Shown: positions 11,852 through 22,126 of the stretch, piece by piece
How the letters are laid out: each line of letters opens with the position of its first letter
Numbering within the stretch: the first letter of the stretch is position 1
Assembly (NCBI GenBank): GCA_963965975.1
Contig: OZ014423.1
Span: 3,038,001 to 3,102,000 of the forward strand
Source of the DNA: Xestospongia bergquistia
Lineage: Eukaryota > Porifera > Demospongiae > Haplosclerida > Petrosiidae
Length of the DNA stretch: 64,000 nt
Direction: 5' to 3'
Notes under the pieces: model-generated
Told to the model about the DNA's origin: nothing
The model's database searches: none
The model's input: the letters and a program-made list of their open reading frames with translations, nothing else
Position numbers and translations under genes: made by a program

Positions 11852-12680
11852 AAGACGTAGTCTTCTTCAGTTCAAACAGATCTGCTGCTACTCTTTCCCA
11901 GGGATGGCTAGGAAGAGGAATTTGTAACAATGGTTGAGTAGGAGGGGGTGTGGTCTTCAAACACTGTGGACAGGATTTAACAAATGTTTCTACCTGTTTG
12001 GCTACACCTGGCCACCACACTGCTGAGGAGACTCTCTGAAGACAACGATGAATACCTTGGTGACCATAGTGAATTTTAGAAAGGGTTTCGGCCTGTAAAC
12101 TTTTGGGGACAACAATACGAGTACCAAACAACAACAAATCATCCACAATGCTAAGTTCACTCCTCACCTTCCAATAGCTTCTATACTTTTCTTCGATTCT
12201 ATGACGGCCTGGCCATCCTTGGTTGCAGTAAACTATAATTTGGGGAAAAATAGGGTCAGCTTTTTGAGCTTGACGATAGACCTCTAAACGATCAGGATTG
12301 AGTGGTAGAGAGGAAACAATAGCATGTAGAAATGATTCCATATCCATATTATCAAAACAGTCACTTGAACTGGTGATGGGAGCTCGAGAGAGGGTATCTG
12401 CTGTATAAAGCAGTTTACCAGGAACATGAGAAATGGAATAATCAAATCGTGAGAGATGAAGTCGGAAACGCAAAATTCGAGGTGGTAAACTATCAAGATT
12501 AGCTTTTCCAAGTAATGGTATGAGAGGTTTATGGTCTGTTTCTAACCTGATATGTTTACCTAAAATGTAGTTTGAGAACTTCCTACAGGACCATACAAGG
12601 GCTAATGCTTCCTTCTCGATTTGTGAGTATCGACGTTCAGTGTCACTCATTGACCTGGATGCATAGGCAACAGCTTTCCA
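11845..12680 (-). pseudogene. RNase H end and integrase N-terminal half of the Ty3/gypsy element
   Basis: This has RNase H motifs (RRYSQIEKEALALVW, LETDHKPL, then VPGKLLYTADTLSR with the final Asp). The integrase zinc domain follows (HYGHQGIH ... CPQC) and then the first catalytic Asp (VAADLF). The frame shifts near 11845-11850, just before the integrase core continues. Confidence 0.9.
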
Positions 12681-13050
12681 CTAGGTGTGTTGCTGTTGTT
12701 GTAGAAGGACCGCTCCTAATCCATATGTAGAAGCATCTGCACATATCTTCGTTTCAGCTGCAGGATCATATAGGGCTAGAACAACTGGTTTTGTTAGCTC
12801 TCTCTTGACATTTTCAAAAGCAGTATCTTGACGGTCAGTCCAAACCCAGGCCCGCTTAGGGCTGAGGAGCTCATGAAGAGGTTGAGGAAGGTCGGACATT
12901 TGAGGGCTGAATTTCCCTAACTGATTGACCATACCCATGAATCGTCTAAGTTGGGTGAGTGTCTTAGGTGTTTCCATCTTGAGAATAGCAGCTGTTTTAC
13001 TAGGGTCTGGAGAGATTCCACATTTATTGATCTTATGACCTAAAAATGGA
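12681..13050 (-). pseudogene. RT thumb and start of RNase H of the Ty3/gypsy element
   Basis: The frame encodes PKTLTQLRRFMGMVNQLGKF and the RNase H opening (ADASTYGLGAVLLQQQ, first catalytic Asp). It is cut by TAG at 12683-12681 and resumes in the same frame ten codons later. This looks like a single CAG-to-TAG change. Confidence 0.88.
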
Positions 13051-13930
13051 GAGAGTCTTTAAAGAACTCACATTTATCCTTGTTTAGAGTCACTCCTGCT
13101 GCTAAGATCTTCTGTAATACTGAATGAAGTCTAGCATCATGTTCTTGACGATTTTTCCCAAAGATAAGGACATCATCCATATGACAGAGTACTCCTTCTT
13201 CACTGGCTAGCATATCGCTCATCCATCTTTGGAAGCACTCAGGAGCACTACATATACCAAAGGGTAATTTATTGAACCAAAATCTACCAAATGGAGTTAT
13301 AAATGTGGTAAGAGGTCTTGACATCTCATCCAATGGTATTTGCCAAAAGCCGCAATTGGCATCTAATTTACTAAAAACTGTAGCTCCAGCTAACTGAGCT
13401 AAGGTCTCGTCTACCGTTGGCAATGGATGTACTTCTCTCAATACCCCCTCATTGAGTGGCCTGAAGTCAACACAGATACGGACATTCCCTGACTTTTTGG
13501 GGACCACTACCATCCCTGCGCACCAATCAGTTGGCTGGTTAACTCTGGAAATGACTCCTAGAGACTTCATTTGTATTAGTTCTTCTGCGACCTTTTTCCT
13601 TAGTGGAAGGGGAACGTTTCGTGGAGTAAACAGGGAATATGGTTGAGCATCTGCCTTCATTTTGATAGCATAACTGACCTTGAAGGTACCTAGACCTATA
13701 AACAATGCTGGATATTGATCAGTGATCCCTTGAGTAATTGTGTGTACATGCGACAAAATTCCCAGAGCTTGAATGGCAGGTAGACCAAAAAGGTTCTTTC
13801 TCAGTCCTTTCACGACATAGACTAACTGATCGCATGACTTTCCTTTGTATGAGAGTGATGCTAACAGCTCACCCAGAACTGACAAACGCCTTTGGTCTGG
13901 ACCACACAGACTCTTCGACGATTTCCTTAG
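13040..13930 (-). pseudogene. End of protease and reverse transcriptase of the Ty3/gypsy element
   Basis: The frame contains the rest of the protease region and reverse-transcriptase motifs: VFSKLDANCGFWQIPLD (first catalytic Asp), LPFGICSAPECFQ, and CHMDDVLIFG with the catalytic Asp pair. It ends at TAG in a T-run near 13040, where one T appears to be missing; the thumb and connection region continues in another frame. No start codon of its own is expected, because it should be part of a gag-pol polyprotein. Confidence 0.9.
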
Positions 13931-14907
13931 TTTTTCAAATTAAGTTGTGTGAGAATGTTCTCAGCTAGAACAGTAACCTCGGCACCAGTATCTACCTTAA
14001 AGGTGACTTCTTTCCCATCAATCAACACTTTACAGTTCCATGATTTTGATTGACTCTTAGAAACAACTGTGTTCAGGTAAAATCCCTTTTCTTCCTCATC
14101 AGATTCTAAAGAGGGTGTTACTACATTAGCAACAGACCTTGAGAAACACTGGGAGCGGTAATGCCCCTTCTTCTGGCAGGTATGACACACAGCATCCCTG
14201 GCAGGGCAGGTCTGTCTAGAATGTGGGCCTTTGCCACACCTTGTACATTTGTGGTTAGTCCCTGACCTTTGTCTGGGGCCTCCTTTGGGTGGTACTCTGA
14301 AGGGTCTTCTTTGTTGTCCAGAGGTTTTTTTCTCCCTTAGTGTATCCACTGTCTTCATGTCTCCCTGACCACACTTTAAAATCTCTTGTTGCTCATGCAC
14401 GGCCTCACGCTGCCTCACCATTTTCTTAGCTTTTTCAAGTGTCAAGTCCACATCTATTTGCATCCGCTCTGATAACGCACTATCACGAATACCGACCACA
14501 ATTCGGTCTCGGATCATTTCTTCTTTCATGGCTGCAAAATCGCAGTTCTCTCCTAGACTGTACAAACTGGTTATAAATTGCTCAACAGACTCCCCTTCGC
14601 TCTGACTACGCCGATTAAATCTGGCACGCTCAAAAATGGTATTTCTTCTAACCTGGAAGAAGGCATCAAATTTAGTAAGGACTGCCGCGTACGATTTCCG
14701 GTCATCCTCGGAGATGTTAGTAGAAGTAAGGGTATCTTCGGCATCTTCGCCCATACAATATAATAGTGCGCTGACCTGTTTCTCATCAGATTCACCGGAG
14801 AGACCAGAGGCTAGTCTATATTGGTCGAATCGTCATTTCCACTTAGACCACTGATCAGGTGTCTTGAACGAGAACTGAGAAGGAGGCTCTAGTTGAATAC
14901 TGGCCAT
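13927..14907 (-). pseudogene. gag-protease of the Ty3/gypsy element, broken
   Basis: The likely start is ATG at 14907-14905, just after the primer binding site. The frame is stopped by TGA at 14835-14833 (codon 25), after which a long Gag region continues. It has two CCHC zinc knuckles (CTRCGKGPHSRQTC and CHTCQKKGHYRSQC), then an aspartic protease start with the catalytic DTGAEV. The frame ends at TAA (13929-13927) in the middle of the protease, directly after G AAA AAC. The reverse transcriptase continues in the -1 frame. This could be a lost A in the A-run; a programmed -1 shift is less likely because it would fall inside the protease. Confidence 0.88.
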
Positions 14908-14923
14908 CCCACACCTGACACCA
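14906..14923 (-). other. Primer binding site of the LTR element
   Basis: Directly inside the 5' LTR the minus strand reads TGGTGTCAGGTGTGGGAT. Starting with TGG, it is complementary to a tRNA 3' CCA end. I cannot assign the tRNA. Confidence 0.75.
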
Positions 14924-15121
14924 TGTAATGTTACTCGTAACTCAAAATAACTCTTTTACAAACAAACAACGACCTCTCTTCTTACTAAAGACACACATGA
15001 TAATAATACAAAACTGAGCATGCTCAAACATTACAATAACAACACAATATGAATAATCATAAGATACATACACAAGTATATGAATAACCATAAGATACAT
15101 ACACAAATGCAATCCATTACA
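14924..15121 (-). repeat. 5' LTR (minus-strand orientation)
   Basis: 198 bp, the partner of 10887-11084. Transcription of the element would start in it on the minus strand. The right edge abuts the second ATTTG copy at 15122. Confidence 0.93.
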
Positions 15122-15663
15122 ATTTGAACTTAAGTAGCACAACAGAAATTACTATTGTTACTTTGGTCATAAAACACAATTGAATTTGATAATATGTTTA
15201 TGAAAGTGTTAAGTGTCTTGTAAAATGAGTGATGGTATTATCCTTACTACAATACATTTGTAGATGTAGTTGTATTTGGAATTCAATTTATATTTGCATT
15301 AATACTATGACTTAGTTTTGACATGTAAAGCTTAGAGGTTTGGTTTAGTATTTAAAATGATTTTATATAATTTTATATTTGTATGAATGATTTGATATTT
15401 TCCACATGACACTTCACATCTGGGACATTACTCAGTAAACATGCTGTACTATCACATACTTGTAACCTAAAGCTTGTGTCTCTTGTAAAAGATTTACTTG
15501 TTTGTTTAAATTAGAGCAATTATTTATTTCATAAATTAGTGTACTGGACATATTGATATTTTGCAGTAGTATTTGCTGATATACTGTATCCTATCTATTT
15601 ATTGAATATATGTTTTATATTATGAAGTTTACTAGTAGAATATAGCTACCTTAGAATGAATAT

Positions 15664-16072
15664 ATATGTGACCTAATTTGCGACCACTAAAAAAATCTCA
15701 GTATGGACCGAAAAAGTGATGATTTCAATATTTTTGGGAATTTGAGTTAAACCAAAAAACAAAGAATAGTACCTGACAGTCATTTTGAAGCGTCTATAAA
15801 TCCAAAGTTCTTTCTAGATTAGCTCGTAGAAGCATTCGTGTTCTCATATATTAATGTACGGTGCGTGGGTGGAACATTAAATTCCACTTTTCTCAAAATT
15901 AATTTTTGGTAGTAGCCACTGTATTTCCGTTTATATCTTGTTTCTTTAGCAATACATGCATTTATCCAAGGTATCAAACAATTCAGCATTATCTATACTT
16001 TAAAATGGTATGAAAATATGAAAATGACAGAAATGACTCAAGTGGTCCCTTTTTGCATATCTGGTCACATAT
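15664..16072. mobile_element. MITE-like inverted-repeat element, about 409 bp
   Basis: The left end ATATGTGACC...TTGCG..ACCACT (15664-15687) is mirrored at the right by AGTGGTCC...TTGCATATCTGGTCACATAT (16041-16072). The interior has no coding potential. It lies in the intron between ankyrin exons 5 and 6. A target duplication of only AT/TA could be present. Confidence 0.6.
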
Positions 16073-16459
16073 GACAGATAATTTAAATGACAACTTGTAC
16101 TAAAATAAGAACAAGTTTGGTACACTGATTACTAAATGATTTATATCTTTTCATGGCAGACTTTAAAAAAATTAAACTGTGTTTCTGTGGGCTTCTATAA
16201 ATATATTATAATTCACATACCATATTGAATGCATCCATTCAGTGTTTAGTGGTTTAGTTTTAATTTTAAGACCATATTTATTCCTTTTATACCTTCCAAA
16301 ATACTTCTTAACAAATTATAACTTATCATTTTGAACCTTTTTAATAATAGTTAAAGTGTTTACTAATAACAGATACATTTGAAGCATAATTGTTGCTAAG
16401 ACTGCAATATTTGGAATGTTCTCTACTATTACTTAATAATGTTTTGGTATGTTTGTTAG

Positions 16460-16558
16460 GATGGCAAAAATCCATTGGGCATAGCAATTCACAAAGGATA
16501 TGATAAAGTGGTAGAACTATTTCATAGGCATGGTGTTCAAGTTGATGTTCCAGACAAG
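16460..16558 (+). CDS. Ankyrin exon 6
   Basis: 33 codons (DGKNPLGIAIHKGYDKVVEL...), acceptor TTGTTAG, donor GTCAGT. It ends VDVPDK, like exon 12, so it belongs to the same duplicated subfamily. Confidence 0.87.
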
Positions 16559-17511
16559 GTCAGTTATATATAATCCAATCATATTAAGTTAAATTAATAT
16601 TTATATATAATTGTACTGGATATTTTAATATTTACATAATAGTAACAAATAAACATTCTGTGATCTATCAGTAGTGCTTTTGAAATATCTTTCATAATTT
16701 GGTGAACATATTTTTCATACATATTTATTAAAGAATTTATATGTTTCTTAAGTTCACTGAAGGAAAATGATAAAAAATTAGACCTTAACAATTTTGTCAG
16801 ATATAGCAAATTGTAAATTCAAAACTAAAAACAAAACCTAGCCTTTGTTAGAAGTACAGCAGATAATATTTTTTGACTTACATTATAATCCAACTTAGTT
16901 GGATGTAACTATAGACAATTTCTCTTAAATTACTAAGTTATTAAACTGAAAACTCTATCTAATATTTTGATATGTTAATTAATAACAGGTGGGTGGGACT
17001 AAAATTCCTAATGAGTAGAAAGAATAATGAATTTTGATTCACACAGAGTAATGTTACACCAAACCCCATCAGCAGTACAACCTGGTTTCCAATGTTTTAA
17101 AGAAATTGACAAAAGAAACTCAGTATTTTAGTAGTCACTTTAACCCAGCTACTATTGTCAATATATATGTGCACTTATAAGACTTTACAACATTAGAGCC
17201 ACTCCCATAATGATTAAATGAGAGTACAATATATTAGGATCAAGCTGTAGTGTGATTCTGTCTACATATACATGATATATATATTATGTTACAAGTACAT
17301 GTACTATTAAAAATTAATTTTGTTGAATTTGAAGATATGCACTGATGCCCACATCTCTCCATGTGTACTCACAAACATGTTTAATCATGCACAAAAGTAG
17401 CAAGGTTAATAACATTATAACATATGTTAAAAGAAAAGTGTGATGTCAGTTCAGATCTCTATTAAAATACAATTTTATTATAATATATCATATGTTCTCT
17501 ATTGTATACAG

Positions 17512-17610
17512 AATGGTGACACAACGTTATACAAAGCATGTTCTAGAGGTGATAATACCACTGTTGATCTTTTAATTAAAGCTGGAGCTAATGTTGATAT
17601 TGTTAATAAT
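17512..17610 (+). CDS. Ankyrin exon 7
   Basis: 33 codons (NGDTTLYKACSRGDNTTVDL...) ending GANVDIVNN, acceptor ATACAG, donor GTAAGT. A canonical repeat, intact. Confidence 0.88.
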
Positions 17611-17805
17611 GTAAGTTTATGACATCACAATCTACAATGTTTAATTTATTTTTTTAAAGAGAATTAGCAAAATAGCTAATTCTTAAGTAATAATTTATAC
17701 AACTAATAATTTTGAACAGCCAGTAAACATCATTATGATCTCATAATGATAACATCACAATATATTATAGGATATAAAAAATTTTTCACCAAAGAAAAAG
17801 ATAAA

Positions 17806-17850
17806 AGTCAACGCCAAACGTTTCAATAGCCATACGACTATCTTCATCAG
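17806..17850 (-). ncRNA. Hammerhead-ribozyme-like motif in the Penelope terminal repeat
   Basis: On the minus strand CTGATGA (17850-17844) is followed by a helix ATAGTC/GGCTAT with loop GTAT, then GAAAC (17824-17820). A short helix ACG/CGT with loop TTTGG and a U at the expected cleavage position complete the core. This is the hammerhead order: CUGAUGA, stem II, GAAA, stem III, UH. Penelope-like elements are known to carry such ribozymes with very short stem III. I could not see a convincing stem I in this copy, and the site reads GUU rather than the usual GUC. The right-hand copy is degenerate (CTCATGA). Confidence 0.55.
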
Positions 17851-17985
17851 TCCATAGTCACCATACCTTATATACAAGGTCAATCTAAAGGTATCAATAG
17901 AATACTATCTCCCCTTGGCATACTAACAGTCTTTAGGTCACTAACTACTCTAGGGAAAATTCTATCAAAACCTAAAGACAAATAC

Positions 17986-18368
17986 CAGCCGTAACAAAAT
18001 CAGGTGTGGTTTATGAAGTATCCTGCCAAGAGTGCAACGCAACATATATTGGACAAACTGGAAAAAACTTGTCACAACGTTTAAAAGAACACCAAAGAGC
18101 AGTAAAAAAGATGGATACCTTCTCTAGTGCCATGTCAGAACATGTTTGCCAGACTGGTCACAAGATCAATTGGGAAAATCCAACTATCCTTGCTCACCAT
18201 CATTTCCTCTGGCAGAGAATTATCCTTGAATCATGGAACATCCATAACAAACATCCCTCCATCAATCCAGAGAAGGGCCCATTGTCCAGTACTTACCTGT
18301 CACTCCAAACTAACCCTCACGAGCAGCAGCCCACCCATGCAACACTTGCAGGAATCCAAGATGCGTGA
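17986..18368 (+). pseudogene. GIY-YIG endonuclease domain of the Penelope-like element
   Basis: The frame VYEVSCQECNATYIGQTGKN has the GIY-YIG hallmarks (VYEV, YIGQT), followed by LSQRLKEHQRAV with the conserved Arg and His, and a catalytic-type Glu near LESW. In the family this nuclease nicks target DNA for insertion. The upstream reverse-transcriptase remnant is one frame off, so the element is dead here. Ends at TGA 18366-18368. Confidence 0.82.
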
Positions 18369-18806
18369 TTTCATCCTTCAGCTTAGTATAAATAGGACTG
18401 ATTTTTGCATTTTTATTCTAAGCCACTCATGAAGATAGTCGTATGACTATTGAAAGGTTTAGCGTTAACTTTTATCTTTTTGTTAGGTGAAAAAATTTTA
18501 ATATGAATATTTCAACCATTAACCTACCTAAGCTCTCAGGTCTCTTTCTCATACATTATAGGAGTGAACGAGAAAGTCTAAATTTGAGCAAACATACTTA
18601 AAGCCTAGACTGATTGCCTAAGTTAGAAGAACTATAGATTGTAAACTTGAAATTAAAAAGTCAATTTATTTGAGTAGAAACAGTCAAAAGCTCATGTTTC
18701 CAATGTAATCTTATAACAACTTCAATACATTATATAATGTGTGTTACTTGTTTAAAAGCAAAAGTAAAAAATTTTCTGACTCCATTTCCTCATAATAACA
18801 CATTAA

Positions 18807-19635
18807 GGTGGCGTTATGGTGACATTAATAATATTCATAGCTTAACTTTTTTCTATATAATTTCTATATTTTTTCTTGTTTTAATACCATCCTTTGACTA
18901 CTACATTATATCCATGGTCTTCAACTTCGATAAAAAATTTAAAACAATTGCATGTATCAATCAAGAGTTACTGGAGTAACAGTATACAGAACAAAGGTAC
19001 ATTTTTTCTAAAAACTTCTAATAGGTAGACATTAGAAACTTACCAAGCTATTACAATTATATGAGATCAATAATCTTATGAAAGCTTTTTTGAATATCTG
19101 CTATACTTTCTGAGATACACTAATCAGAGTCAAATATTTGAAAGCCTTCGGAAAACCTTACCCCATATTTAGAAATTGACTACATAGAATTACTTGTACA
19201 CATGTTGGATAGGGTTGTTCCAGATTTGTTACCTGTGCATAGTATTAGAGCTGAGATAAAATAATGTAGTTTAGTACAACAGTTTATACTTGCTCATTAA
19301 CTTTAGCTACAAAACTACTGGAATGTGAAGAGGTATGTCATTATCTTGGAACCACACCCATGATAATAATAGTGAAATCTTTTGGCAATATAGTGGCTCT
19401 GAAAAGAACCGTTTCTACCCTCTTTCATAGAATTTCTTGAAATGACTTAATCTTTTTTTGTAGAAGAACATTTTTTTATACTTCCAATCCTCTAGGCAAT
19501 ATGGATACTTAGATATAGCGCATGGCTTAGAATGCAAACTAACCACAAATATGTGTTAATGAGTCTGTCATGAATGTTATAAATATAGTATTATAATAAA
19601 ATTATTAGGCTTCTAACTTCCACCATACTGCCACC
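18807..19635. mobile_element. Non-autonomous TTAA-flanked element, 829 bp
   Basis: TTAAGGTGGCGTTATGGTG at 18803 is mirrored by CACCATACTGCCACCTTAA ending 19639. The terminal inverted repeats of about 15 bp have one mismatch plus a short offset and abut TTAA on both sides, as expected of piggyBac-like (or Kolobok-like) target sites. No transposase frame remains. It lies in the long intron between ankyrin exons 7 and 8 and contains the histone-type stem-loop. Confidence 0.6.
19388..19414 (-). promoter_or_regulatory. Histone-mRNA-type 3' stem-loop sequence
   Basis: The minus strand reads AAACGGTTCTTTTCAGAGCCACTA. The 16-nt core GGTTCTTTTCAGAGCC (19410-19395) fits the metazoan replication-histone 3' stem-loop (six-base stem with one G-U pair, UUUC loop), with AAAC upstream and ACTA downstream. 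A purine patch (CCAAAAGA) lies about 11 nt downstream, where a histone downstream element would sit. No histone reading frame is found upstream on the minus strand, so function is unproven. Confidence 0.5.
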
Positions 19636-21092
19636 TTAACATATTGTTATGGTACTATATCCTCATCTTACTTATAAATTATTATTTACAAGATCTATCT
19701 ATTACCTATAAATAAATTATTATCAGAATAAAGGATATGTGTATTAATGTGATGATATAGTTATTTACAAGGTTAAAGTTAATGTGAAGTGCACTTGTAT
19801 GCAGTACACATATAAAGCAAGTATTTATATAACTCAATGTTTTTAGACTTTGTATTGTATAAATATAGTTATGCTGTTATACCCATTTTTAATATATACT
19901 TTTTAAATTCATGGAGTCAAGACTTTCTTTGCAATCATTCACAAATGGCTGACTGGAAAAATTCCACGACTGAGTGTGGTCTGTAAATATATAAGCTTAT
20001 AGTCAGGGTATTGAGCAAAACTGACAATTTCTTAAGGTAGCTAGCCTTGAAAATTGATTCCTCAGATTACCTAAAGTAGTTGGAGCTGTTATGTCAGAGG
20101 TGCATTTTACCTAACCAATTGATTCTCATTATATTAAGCTTTGAGACATATCAAAACTTGATGCAGCTGTCCTGAGTTAACTAACCTGATATTATCATAG
20201 TATACATATCTACATGTAGTATATGTTTTGAATCCACTTAAATGTAACAATTACATTTACTTTTACTATACAATGTAGACATTTATTTGTTAATCTTTGC
20301 CTGGCTATAATAGAAAGCCAAATAAAATAAATAACCTTTCTGAGTTACTTTGTAGCAAATGAAAACTTTTTAAAAAGTTTTTATAATAGCAAATACATTT
20401 ACTAATCACATATCCATTGGAAATATGATTGTTACTTCAAACAAAGTCTATTTCTAATTAGCTTACAACAATTGGTCATAATGTATATACTACAATGTAC
20501 TTGTATTTGTAATACAATATTTAATGCTTTACATGTGGAGTGATATATAATATTTAAACTTTATGAGTGTGGTTTTTAATAACAACCGCTTATTTTTTAT
20601 TAGATAGATAAACATAACATATGACATAACACTTATTACAGTATTAGTTATAGTGTGTGTCAGTAGTTACTGAGGGTCTTGATCATTTAATATTCTATAC
20701 TTAGTTGTCTTGTTAGTGAACAGAGCAAAATGCCTTATAGGTGACTATAGTTTCAGTACGATTGCATGTAATACATGAATATTTGAAATATTAATATTAT
20801 GGATTCATTGTCAGCAATCAAAATGTTTTACGTTGCTTTAACAAACTCTTTTATTGTGGCATATGTAGTACATGTTTTGGACATTTTCTTTGACAAGTGT
20901 ATGTCTTGTATTCTAACAATATTTGTTACAAACTGTATATGTACACTTACATGTATACCATTTACCCTTTGACATACAACATATAATACATTATCCTCAT
21001 TTAATATTAATTTAGTTTAGTTGTAACATATACATGATTACACTCACTATTTAATTTGATGTTCCTCAAATGACATTTATCTTTGTATATAG

Positions 21093-21191
21093 GAAGGCAA
21101 GACTCCTCTCTTTGTTGCATCAGAGAAAGGTTTCAGTGAAATTATCCAATTGTTACTAAATGCTAATGCTAATACTGAATTAGCAAACAAT
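21093..21191 (+). CDS. Ankyrin exon 8
   Basis: 33 codons (EGKTPLFVASEKGFSEIIQL...) ending NTELANN, acceptor TATATAG, donor GTAAGT. It founds a second subfamily shared with exons 9, 10 and 11 (GxTPLxxAS...LLxANA). Confidence 0.9.
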
Positions 21192-22027
21192 GTAAGTTGT
21201 TTCTTCTAAGTAATTATTGTATTTCTTTGATTAAATACATTGATGTTTATTCAAATCATTAAAATAAAGCAGTGTTCATTTAATCTAGTTATATCACTAT
21301 AAAAGTTGATCAGATGATTTAACCAATATATGTGATTATATAAGCCAAGTAAAGTAAAAATATTAATATTTTTATTCTAATCTATGATTCAATTAACTAA
21401 ACATTCCTAATGTACCTTAACATTGATTGTATAACAATCAATCTTAAGGTACATGTTGTACATGTTTATATTACTTTATTATTAAGCTTTAAGTGTCACT
21501 TATAACAAATTTGAACTTGTCATTTTAAAGCTTTATGTAAATATAATAAAAGGGTTACTAATCACAGATGCATCTCATGCATGAGAGCAAGTTGCTTTTG
21601 AGTGATATGTTTCTCTGATAAGCTTGGTTTTCTTAAGCTACTATAGAAAACTATCTTGAGTTTTAATTCGCTCTTATTTTGTAATGCTTTAAGGTATATC
21701 AAAAAGTAACATAACTCCTCTGAATGAAATACTTTATCATGGAAATACAGCACACATCTACAAGTAATATATCCACTTTAATGTGACAAGTACATATACA
21801 TTTACTATACACATATTTACTACAACCCGTACATGTATATTTACATGTATACCAGTTTTTTTTGATATTGAACACACACACACATATATTATTTTATTGT
21901 TTATTTTTGTTTTATAATATTTTCTATGATATATGTTGTTACTCTTTAGATGTAACATATACATGATTATATTCACTATTTAATTTGGTATTTCTCACAT
22001 GACATTTATCTCTGTATATATATATAG

Positions 22028-22126
22028 GATGGTAAGACTCCTCTCTATGCTGCATCAGATGAAGACGACAATGAAGTTGTACAAATGTTATTAAAGGCTA
22101 ATGCTAGTATGGATCTGAAAAACAAA
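22028..22126 (+). CDS. Ankyrin exon 9 with a GC donor
   Basis: 33 codons (DGKTPLYAASDEDDNEVVQM...) ending at AAACAAA. The following bases are GCAAGT, so the intron is GC-AG rather than GT-AG. The reading frame and phase match the sister exons exactly. Confidence 0.85.

Larger units (their letters stand above)
10887..15121 (-). mobile_element. Ty3/gypsy LTR retrotransposon, complete but broken
   Basis: This 4235-bp element has 198-bp LTRs beginning TGTAATG and ending CATTACA (on + strand). The host sequence ATTTG is duplicated on both sides (10882-10886 and 15122-15126). It lies antisense in an intron of the ankyrin gene. On the minus strand the order is LTR, primer binding site, gag, protease, reverse transcriptase, RNase H, integrase, polypurine tract, LTR. 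RNase H preceding integrase, the two-CCHC Gag and the lack of an envelope frame place it in Ty3/gypsy. No chromodomain is seen. The LTRs differ at one base (AGATAAATA against AGATACATA), so insertion is recent, yet gag-pol has two stops and three frameshifts. It may have been copied in trans, or the breaks may be consensus errors. Confidence 0.93.
17776..18500 (+). mobile_element. 5'-truncated Penelope-like retroelement with inverted terminal repeats
   Basis: About 725 bp in the intron after ankyrin exon 7. It has about 75-bp inverted repeats at 17776-17851 and 18425-18500. It contains the end of a reverse-transcriptase-like frame (TLGKILSKPKDK near 17950) and a GIY-YIG endonuclease domain. 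That order and the C-terminal GIY-YIG are the hallmarks of Penelope-like elements. The left repeat carries a hammerhead-ribozyme-like motif on the minus strand. Most of the reverse transcriptase is missing. Confidence 0.8.
18501..21092 (+). other. Long intron between ankyrin exons 7 and 8
   Basis: Apart from the TTAA-bounded element I see no exon. Around 20280-20640 and 22290-22630 the same intron phrases recur (cctggc(t/c)ataa, agcttacaacaa / agcttgtaacaa, agatagataaacataacatatga), so intron sequence here was duplicated together with exons 8 to 10. Confidence 0.6.
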
